Assembly (NCBI GenBank): GCA_028571685.1
Contig: CM053158.1
Span: 60,294,001-60,358,000 of the forward strand
From: Heterohyrax brucei
Taxonomy: Eukaryota > Chordata > Mammalia > Hyracoidea > Procaviidae
Reading direction: 5' to 3'
Length of the DNA: 64,000 nt
Made by a program: the position numbers and the translations under genes
The notes under the pieces: generated by a model
Databases searched by the model: none
The model's input: the letters and a program-made list of their open reading frames with translations, nothing else
What the model was told of the DNA's origin: nothing
Shown: positions 55,833 through 64,000 of the stretch, piece by piece
Layout of the letters: each line of letters starts with the position of its first letter
Position numbering within the stretch: position 1 is the stretch's first letter

Positions 55833-56479
55833 CAGCAAATGGTCCCAACTCAGCAGGAACGGATGCTCACCGAGGACCAAAATGACATGCGGTAAAGACA
55901 ACCGAGAAGACAGAGAGACCCACAAGAGTGGGTGCCTATATCGACCTGGGACCGGAAGAACTGGATGGTGCCCGGCCACCACCAGGGATAGCCACGATGG
56001 AGCTCACAGAGAGGAGTCTCACTGGCAACACAAGAATAAAAAGAGGTGCATCATGAGATCTCCACTAAAAGACCTCTATTGATGGTCCAGCGGTTTGGGG
56101 GTTCCTCTGAGAGCATGTCCCCCGGCCCTGATGCTGCCCTATCCCATAAATTATAACAAAGGTCCACTCTTTGGACAGCAATGGATTGGACCTGGCAATG
56201 CAGAGTGACCATATATGGGAAGCACTTTATGGTTCTATACATCTATAGGATATCGTCTTGCTGACCTCTGGCTGAAGGAAGGGGAGTGGACGGAGAGGAG
56301 GGGAAAGGAGGCTGTTGGGAGGATGAGACATGTATGGAGCAGAGAGGAATAGTGTGCAGTCACCAGACAGGGAGAGCAGTGGAAGCTGCATATAGGTGGG
56401 CATGTAAATTTATATGTGAATGTACATTTTCACTCAGTTATGTTAAATAAAAATTTAAAAAAAATTAAAAAAAATTAAA
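55833..56479 (+). mobile_element. L1 3-prime UTR with 15-bp target duplication
   Basis: It reads ggtcccaactcagcaggaacgg, gaccggaagaactggatggtgcccggccaccacc, the end gtacattttcactcagttatgttaaataaa, then an aaaatt-rich tail. AAAAATTGTGTCCTC is repeated exactly at 55818-55832 and 56480-56494, so this is a 5-prime-truncated L1 insertion. Confidence 0.85.
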
Positions 56480-56494
56480 AAAAATTGTGTCCTC

Positions 56495-56660
56495 ATCTCC
56501 AATCAAAGGAAGGAAAAGGAATTAGTCCTCTTTCTGCATGGGAGGCAAGGCTTTAGTTAAACCCCCAGCTGACTTCTTAACATTTTTTTGGCAAAACCTA
56601 GATCACAGACTCACCCAGATGCCAGTCACCGGTAATGGAAAGGGGATAATTCCAACTGGC
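56495..56660. other. Old interspersed sequence, right part
   Basis: It resumes sequence interrupted at 55832, with ggaattagtcctctttctgcatgg and cacagactcacccagatgccagtcacc. I recognise an old mammalian-repeat feel but no family name. Confidence 0.3.
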
Positions 56661-56673
56661 TTAGCCCAATCAT

Positions 56674-56841
56674 GGAAGCCCCTGGTGGCATAGTTGGTTA
56701 AACGCTATGTCTGCTAACCAAAAAATTGGCAGCTGGAATCCACCAGGCACTCCCTGGAAACTCTATGGGGCAGTTCTACTCTGACGTCTAGGGTGTTATG
56801 AGTCAGACTCAATGGCAGTGGCTCTGGTTTTGGTTTTTTGG
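56674..56841 (+). mobile_element. AfroSINE with 13-bp target duplication
   Basis: Near complete with gtcagactcaatggcagtgg and tggttttggttttttgg tail. TTAGCCCAATCAT repeats exactly at 56661-56673 and 56842-56854. Confidence 0.9.
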
Positions 56842-56854
56842 TTAGCCCAATCAT

Positions 56855-59800
56855 AACTCATGTCCTAAGTATCAAGAAGGGCTCATCTATGCTCCAGTAT
56901 GCCCCCAATTCTCCAAAGTGTCACACAAAAGGGTTCTTTCTTGCTCCCAGCACAGCCTGGCACTGGGAGAGGGTCTCCTCTTGGCTGGTCCCTACTCGGA
57001 GGCAGAGTCTGGGCTGCTTTCATGTCGTCTTCATCACCACGGGGACCTCTACCCCAGCCCTGCAGACACACATCCACTCTGACCTGACCTCATTACTTGT
57101 CACTCTTGGAGACGCTGCAGGATGAGTGCAGAGGAGCCCCAGCTGTCAGAGGACCCGAGGTCTCTCAGATCTTCTTTTACCTCCTTTCCAACCCCAGCTC
57201 CTGAAGAGATGTTTAATGTCTCTAATTCCTTAGCTCAACTCAGTCCTCAGTCCACTTCCAGGCTACTGAAACTGCTCTCTTCAAAGTCACCAATGGCTTC
57301 TCAGGCCACGTGTCCAGCCGAACATCTGAGCTTAGGTTGAGTAATGAGAGTTTCCTGAAACTTCTAAGACGGGAATGACGACAAAAGGAATGACAGCAAA
57401 ATCCACAAAACAGCAATGACAAACCTGCAAACCAGCAACAATGACCCCAACGGCCCTCCCAGGCCACCCGCCTCTGCCTGGTGAGGCCCTGCCCTGCAAA
57501 ATCAACCAGAAAGGCAGCTTTTTCAGGAGAGGAGAGGGTCCACTTGATTTAAGTTTCATGGATCTAGATTAGTGCTGTTTTTCTGGTTGTTTTGTCATTT
57601 TGCTACTTATCCTTTGTTCCTCTAAGCAGTTCAGCTCTGGCCTTGTTTTAATGACAAGGCTGATGACCTCTCATTGACCAGCCCTTCTGTCCACCATCTT
57701 CAGTTCCATGAGCTGTCCCCTACCTGAGGGCCCTCAGGCAGTGAGAACGAGAAGCCTCACAGACTTCCTCTTCCTGGCATCCAACTCCCTATGTGAGCAT
57801 GAGTGGTGGTGGTGGCCTGCGTGCTGCCAGATTGTTCAGCTTAGAAGCGCCACCAGGATAGGAGACCATGGGGCTCACTCAAGCTGCCCTGGTTTCCCAC
57901 TACTGTGATGCCCAAGGGCGGGTGCAGTCATAGCTGTGTCTGGATAGGTGAAGAGGGATTGCCAGCATCCAAGAGGGTTTTAATTCCATCTTCAGCCTTT
58001 CCTGCCTGGGAAGAGTGCAGGTCTCTGAATTGAGCGGGGACTTGGAAGGAAATATACCTTACTCCTTAGCCCTCACTGATGGAAAGACCAGGGCCTGAAA
58101 CTCACTGCTAAACCTCTGTTTCCTCTCTGTGAAATGAGGATAACTCTCCTATTATAAGGAAACTGTGCATTTTAACACCACTTGCCATCAGTTGAGTCCA
58201 AATCAACTGGATAGCAACTGTGTTGTTGTTCTTGCTGTTCTGAAATCAGTTACCTATCTTGCCTAATTCACCAACCAACCTTGTCTTGATAACTTCACTT
58301 TAATCCCTACCTGAATCCTGACCTGCAGTCACGACACTGGCCCACTCATTTGATGTTGACTGTGGCACCATGTAGCTTGAGTGACTGGTAGGTGCCTTCC
58401 CAGCACGGATGGACTTCTCACTCAGAAATTAATGGTTTCAAGTGTCTATTGTGTGCAGAGCCTACTTGGGTGTGAAAGTCCCTCCACCAAATGCCATAAA
58501 CAGCCATTTCAAACTCAACTTCATCTCCTATTTTCTGTGACATTGCATGAATGGCAGCACAATAGACAATCAAACAGAACTCCCAGCTCACATCACACTC
58601 TTCTGAAAAGAACATAGAGATGTCATCCTCATTTCTCATCCAGGTTTGGCACGGAAGGTGAGGGAGTGGCTGGCTGTGAACCTAAATCCTTTGTTCGTCC
58701 AGCTTCACTTACAGCAACCAGGTGTGTTTATCAAAAATCATTTCTTCTTAAGACTCTTGCAGGAAGACTGTTGTCAGCAAGAGACATTTGGGGATCAACA
58801 ATGGGGAAAGGAGGCTGGAGGGGACAATGTGGAGGTGGGAGGTGAGGCCATGACAAAATTCACCATAACTTGGGTCTGGCAACAAGAGACATACAAAGAA
58901 GAAAATAAGGTGCTGGGCCAAGTCATGGGAGACAGGAGAGCTGCGGTGTCTGAACAAGCTATTGTGGGATAGAGGAAGGCCCCAGAGGGCCAGCATCCCA
59001 GCCTGGCTCCTGCCACTCACGAAGGGGCTTGTGGATGGCTGTTTATCAGGCATACCTGTGCTTCATGAGAAAGTCACAGCATCCCACGTGCACTGGGCAC
59101 TGGATGACAGTGGGTCTACTCCTGTTGAGGAGGTCCCCTGCTTGTCTACCCTACAAGGCCCAGCTAAAGTGTTGACTTTTCCCATAACACCTTTCCTGAC
59201 CAATCATCTTGCTCCACCTCCTCCTATATTGCTCAGTTTAACAAACTGATTGATGTGGTTGAGAAGACAAGACATAGACACTCCTTGCAGGAAAGCCTAT
59301 ACCTTAGATTTCTTCTAATTACCCATATCCACCAAGCACTGAGGTGCAACAAGCACTCACTAGTTGTCAGATTCTATGATACATCACTATAAAGTGAATC
59401 ATCACTCACCAACTTTTTGAAACCAGACTTGACTGTCTTAGAAGTGCTCAAACCAAGAGTTAACTGAAGCTTGAGTTTTTCTTCTTACCCTGACTGCGGG
59501 GCCACCATTCAGTGTAGCCACCAACAAATTCACATTACTCTGTAGTTGCCCTTCTTTCCAGACACTTCCCTCTAGAAATCAGAGCCCAAGGCAGGATTAA
59601 GGATACAAGATCCAGGCGAGGTGGAACAGGAGAAGACACGATAGAGTGCATCATCATGAGGTTGCTGGGAGCTCTGGTGCTGGGTTCGTATGGCTCACGT
59701 GGCTATAGGACCGGGCCACACTTGGAGCAATCCACAGGAGTCAGAAAGAAGGACGCCACCTGCCTAGCTTCCTTGTAATTCACAATTTCTATTGGTCAAA

Positions 59801-60429
59801 TCTCACTCCACAGAGAGATGAATTCCCCCAAACTTTTAGGTTTTATCATTTAGCCTCCTATCAGCTACTCAGGAGGCCAAATTCCCATCTCAAATTGTAG
59901 GGCATCCTAGAGAGGAGGGGAAAACAGCATGCAACCATCCCAACCAAAAATGCATTAGCAATTGTGTAAGGCTTAAAGAATCAGAAGTCAGCCTTCATCA
60001 GGACATTTGAGACATCAAAGATCTTCAAGATCCACCTAAAGAGACCAGTCAGGCTGCAGTACAGTGCCGGGAGTCAGCTTTCACTGAACTAACATCAGAA
60101 GGCATGCTTCAGGAGCTCAGATGCCAGGCTAGGAGGAGGCAGAACAGGAGGGGAGCATTGATGTCTCTGGACCCTCTGCCTTCCCCTCACAAAACTCCCC
60201 TAGGCTCATTACCAAGTCTCCGGTGTGAGTCAAAGGACAAGACCCTAGAAGGCTGAAATAAGTGCCTACCACAGATGAAGAAAGCAGCAGAAGCACACCT
60301 GAGAGGTTGGGTCTGACTAGGATGGAGCAAGTCCAGATAGCCGTTCTTCCTTTGTCTGCCTTGAGATCTGTAGTTGTAGGGATGGGAGGCTCCTTCTAGG
60401 ATGGCTTCTGATGATCTTGTGTTTTGGTA
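56855..60429. other. Mostly unique-looking sequence
   Basis: No gene called. A MIR-like tail lies at 58090-58160 (ctctgtttcctctctgtgaaatgaggataa). Overlapping open frames at 58646-59053 and 56838-57125 lack domains. Confidence 0.3.
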
Positions 60430-60858
60430 TTCACCCTCTGGTGATAAAAGAAGTAACTTGGTTCTAACAAACAGAATATGGCAGAATGATGGGGTATCCC
60501 TTCTGAGATAGGTTATTTTTAAAAAAGACAGTGACATGTCTTGCTGGCACTCTGTTTTGTCCTCTTGCTTGCTGTGATATGATGTTATGAGATGCTCTGT
60601 GGAGGGGCCCATGCGGCAAGGAGCTGAGGGAGGCCTCTAGCCAACAGCCTGTGAGGATCTATGTCCTGCCAACCACCACATAAAGGAGCACCAAGTGAAT
60701 CAGTCCCAGTCAAGCCTTGGGATGACAGCAGCCTGTGAGAAACTGTGAGCTAAGCCACACCCACATTCAGACCCACACAAACAGAAATAATAAATGTTGA
60801 TATTTTAATTCACTGAGTCTTAGAGTAGTTTGTTATGCAGCAATGGACAACTAATACA
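60430..60858 (+). mobile_element. MaLR-like LTR, 3-prime part
   Basis: It reads ggagaggcccatR-type sequence, caaggagctgagggaggcctctagccaacagcc, gagaaactgtgagctaag, aataataaatgttgatatt, ttgttatgcagcaatggacaactaataca. It matches the tail of an ERVL-MaLR LTR; the 5-prime edge is unclear. Confidence 0.6.
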
Positions 60859-62525
60859 TGGGGCCAGCGGACTATTATTCAAGAAGTGGTTGCCCTGATA
60901 TTTCTATTACCGGGAAGATATGGAAGAAATACAATCAAAGCACATTATAAGTTTTATCAGAATAAGACTACCTATCCATTCTCATGTGTCTTCATACATA
61001 GACTGTAAATATTTCATCTCTCATTTGTGGAAGATTTGCCATAGAATGCTGAAAACTGATTCTTTATGCAGAAAAAGTAGGTTAGTGTCTTCAAGCCCAA
61101 TAGTGTAAAATACACTCGGACTTTTCAAATACATCTCATATATTTGATGCTTATAGCAGACCCAGTTCATGCTCCCCACAGGTCTACAGTTTCCTGTCTA
61201 CCTTACCTGCTCCCAAGCCCCCTGTTGCTCAGTGGGGAGCCAGCTCCTCACTGGCATCCTGCCATCTCTGGCAATCCCAGCCTCCTGAGGAGGAAGAGGA
61301 TGAGGGATCAAGCCAGCTCAGCCTCCATCACACTCACCATGCAGAGTGCTGGAGCCCAACTTGAACCACAGAGGGTCTAGGCCCCTTGGCGGTGGCCCAG
61401 GGGGCTGGGAAACATAACCTAGAAGTAAGGAGAGAGTTAATGCCTTGGATCCCTGAGAGACAGGAGACGGAAACTACCTCACAGACTCTTCACTCTTTTC
61501 CTTCACTCCCAACTCACAGACTTCCCAGAGAGCTGGGGAGATGGGACAGGAAAGCAGTGCCCAGACTATAACATTTCAGGACAGCTACACCATGTAAAAA
61601 AATCTTGAAATTCTGCGCGCTAGTCAGTAAAAAAGTCACTGTTCACGGCCTCCAGCCACCCCTCTTGGAATGCCAAACAGACCCCCGCCCAACAAGAGAG
61701 GTGACCTAAAAGAGGATACCCAGGACAAAGGGGCACCTCTAGTGCTCATGCAAAGTCCATCCTGTTGCTCACTATCAGGTGCCTGGCCTTACCAGTTGTT
61801 TAGTATGTTGACTGTCATCCCAGGTTAGTTGGTCACTGAGGGGCATGAGGAAAAGAGACAGAAACACTAGTAGCTTCCATGCCCCAATACTTGTTACAAC
61901 TTCTCAATGCATGCCTCAGGTCAGTCAGTCACACTCATTGAGCTTCTTGAGGACAGCCAGCGAGGCCCCCCACCTCCTTACTGGCCCTGTTTTCCCACCA
62001 CAAGGCACCTTGCCCACTTGGATTCAAAGGAAAGAGAAGGAAGAAAGGTTCAAGGAGAAAATGTATTCTTTACTAAAGTGTTTATGTTCTGCACTATAGC
62101 AGAAGTTGAAGCAGAATAACCATTGAGCCTCCAAAAATCTAATAATGAAGGTGGTGAGACTAATGTAAGAGGGACAGCCCTTAAATAATTTAGGGCAAAG
62201 AGAAGGAAGGGATGCCCCATACGACTGAGACAGGCATGATAGCACAGCACCACTCACCTAAGAGAACTACTGGATCTTTTCTGTAGAGGTAGCCGACATT
62301 CATGTCCCTACCCACAGTTTTAAAGTAATGGTTAAGAAAAGAAGTCTCATTATTGGCTTTTAGCATTTCCACTGCAACATATTCCTCTTAACTTTAGACC
62401 AAAACCATTATTTGCCAAAAGTGATCTTTTTTCAAGAAGAAAGTCCATCTCCAAGGACAAAGACTGCCATTGCTCAAGAATATTTTAAAGAACATATGAC
62501 TTTCAAAACTGTAAAGAAGTCCTGT
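60859..62525. other. Unique-looking sequence
   Basis: No gene or repeat called. Confidence 0.3.
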
Positions 62526-63480
62526 TCTGGACCACCATGCAGCTGTCAGTTTCCCACACTGTGGTAGTTCACATGTTGCTGTGATTCTCGAAGCTATGCC
62601 TCCAGTATCTCAAATACCAGCATTTCAAATAGATGAGTTTCAGTGGAGCTGGCCTAAGAAGAAGGACCTGAAAGTCTACTTCTCAAAAAAATGGCCCATA
62701 AAAACTTTATGAATTACAGAGGAACGTGGGCTAATATAGTGCTGGAAGACGAGCCCTTCAGGTCTGAAGATACTCAAAATATGACCAAAGAAGAGCTGCC
62801 TCCTCAAAGTACAGTTGGCTTTAATGATGTGGACAGAGTCAAGCTTTCCGGACTTTCAGTTCCTGATGTGACTGACGTAACTCACAATGAGAAGAAATAG
62901 CTGCAAACATTCATTAATAATGGAAACACAGATAAAGTCTGAATCTAAGAGAATCAGAAGTCATCAAAAATGAAGTGGAATGCATTAGCATTGATATTCT
63001 AGGCATAGTGAGCTGAAATGGACTGGTATTGACTATTTGAAATCGTATGGTCTACTACTCAGGAATGACAGATTTGGGGGGAGTCGTGTTGCATTCATCA
63101 TCAAAAAGGACATTTCAAGATCTATCCCAAAAGACAATGCTGTTGGTGATAGGATAATATCGACATACCTACAAGGAAAACCAGTTAATGATTCAACTTT
63201 ATGCACCAACTGCTAAAGGCAAAGATGAAGAAATTGAAGGCTTTTACCAACTGCAATCTGAAATTGATCAAACCTGCAATCAAGATGCATTAATAATTAC
63301 TGGTGACTGGACTGTGAAAGACAGGAAAAAAAAATCACTAGTATTTGAAAAACAGGGCCTTGGTGACAGAAATGATACCAAAGATCTGACAGAATTTTGA
63401 AAGACCAATGACTTATTTGTTGCAAATACCCTTTTTCAGCAACTTGAAGGTACCTAATAAGAAGAATACTGTTCCTGATT
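62526..63480 (+). mobile_element. RTE LINE 5-prime part: UTR and endonuclease
   Basis: The 5-prime UTR-like start (cacactgtggtagttcacatgttgctgtgat) precedes broken coding sequence. Pieces: SELKWTGI (63008-63031, with the catalytic-Glu-type position), QLYAPTAKGKDEE, and IITGDWTVKD (GDW at 63302-63310; the Asn common after GDW is Thr). Stops and frame changes occur. The element ends at about 63480, before the RT. Confidence 0.8.
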
Positions 63481-63729
63481 GTGGAAGGAACAATAAAGTA
63501 TCCAGTGTAAGAATACAAATGTCTTTGTTTTAAGAAAACTGGATTCTACCCTGCTTTTTGGTGAAATTTGCTCTTCCCCTGCTGACAGGGACTCCGGGAG
63601 TTAGGGAGAAGGAGAAATAAGGCCTCTTTCTCCTTTGCATTTCCCATAACCACCCTGAACAGAATGAACGGGTATGAGGTGAACTCCTCAGCACTTAGTC
63701 AAATGTCCAGGCTCTTTCCCAATAGTAGG
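63481..63729. other. Unique-looking sequence
   Basis: Nothing recognised. Confidence 0.3.
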
Positions 63730-63950
63730 AGTTGTGGGTGGTACAAGCAATTAATGAACTCAGCTACTAATTAAAAGAATGCTGGTTTCAACCTACCTAG
63801 AGGTACCTCAGAAAAAATGTCTGGCAATCTGCTTCTAAAAGGTCATAGCCCTGAAAACCCTCTGGAGCACAGTTCTACTCTGCAACACATGCGGTCATCA
63901 TTTGTTGGCAGAGACTCCTCAGCAACTGGGTTGTTATTTTGTTTTTGCCC
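63730..63950 (+). mobile_element. Old AfroSINE variant
   Basis: It reads gctactaattaaaagaatgctggttt, ctacctagaggtacctc, ctggcaatctgcttctaaaaggtcatagcc, gttctactctgcaac, and a ttgttattttgttttt tail. The long variant in plus orientation; strongly diverged. Confidence 0.6.
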
Positions 63951-64000
63951 TAATAGGAAAAAGACAGGACTAGGTTTACCTGTAGGCTGGCTGGTTATTC

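Noticed and set aside
58646-59053. Coding exon in 58646-58972 with the antisense 58748-59053
   Set aside because: Both strands have open frames of about 100 codons with no domain; no splice support.
59560-59900. Second ERV-type LTR
   Set aside because: tattggt and low-GC tracts hinted at it, but no TG...CA edges, TATA-like box or PBS could be placed.

Overview
This window looks like nuclear, non-coding DNA from an afrotherian mammal, most likely an elephant or a close relative. Three things point there. About two dozen tRNA-headed SINEs have the AfroSINE layout and fall on both strands. An RTE/BovB-type LINE has the same 3-prime end as those SINEs. L1 elements carry a long, recognisable 3-prime UTR of the kind I associate with elephant genomes. 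There are no bacterial-style operons, no rRNA, no CRISPR array and no complete protein-coding gene. Almost every long open frame here is a chance frame or a decayed transposon. Family names are recognised by eye and not checked against a repeat library.

Layout. 1-3.6 kb: decayed L1, an inverted pair of extended AfroSINE segments, then an RTE with a degenerate reverse transcriptase. 3.7-7.1 kb: a MaLR-type LTR and mostly unique sequence. 7.1-13.3 kb: a three-level nest, in which an RTE is split by an L1 3-prime UTR, which is split by a 5-prime-complete L1 with most of ORF2 deleted, bounded by a perfect 11-bp target-site duplication. 14.3-18.96 kb: a TG...CA LTR on the minus strand, an old L1, a run of antisense AfroSINEs and another L1 3-prime UTR. 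19-24 kb: mostly unique, with a GC-rich minus-strand segment (about 21.8-22.3 kb) that could be the first exons of a gene. 24-37 kb: LTRs, MIRs, RTE fragments and SINEs. 38-44.4 kb: two copies of a composite SINE (tRNA-Gly-like head, RTE 5-prime piece, RTE 3-prime piece), an old L1, and an LTR that two deleted mariner elements entered at TA sites. 44.6-49.7 kb: SINEs, L1 and LTR copies. 49.7-55.8 kb: largely unique, with a candidate retroviral-type LTR followed by a primer-binding-site-like sequence. 55.8-64 kb: an L1 3-prime UTR and a SINE with clear target duplications, a MaLR-like LTR, and the 5-prime end of another RTE with endonuclease motifs.

The parts interact as a parasite network. 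The RTE LINE is the likely enzyme source for both SINE families, which end in its 3-prime sequence. L1, ERV-like LTRs and mariner are independent lineages. Nesting gives a relative age order at several places. The best candidates for something less described are the tRNA-Gly/RTE composite SINE, the promoter-bearing TG...CA LTR family (five copies here), the internally deleted but 5-prime-complete L1, and the possible gene start near 22 kb.
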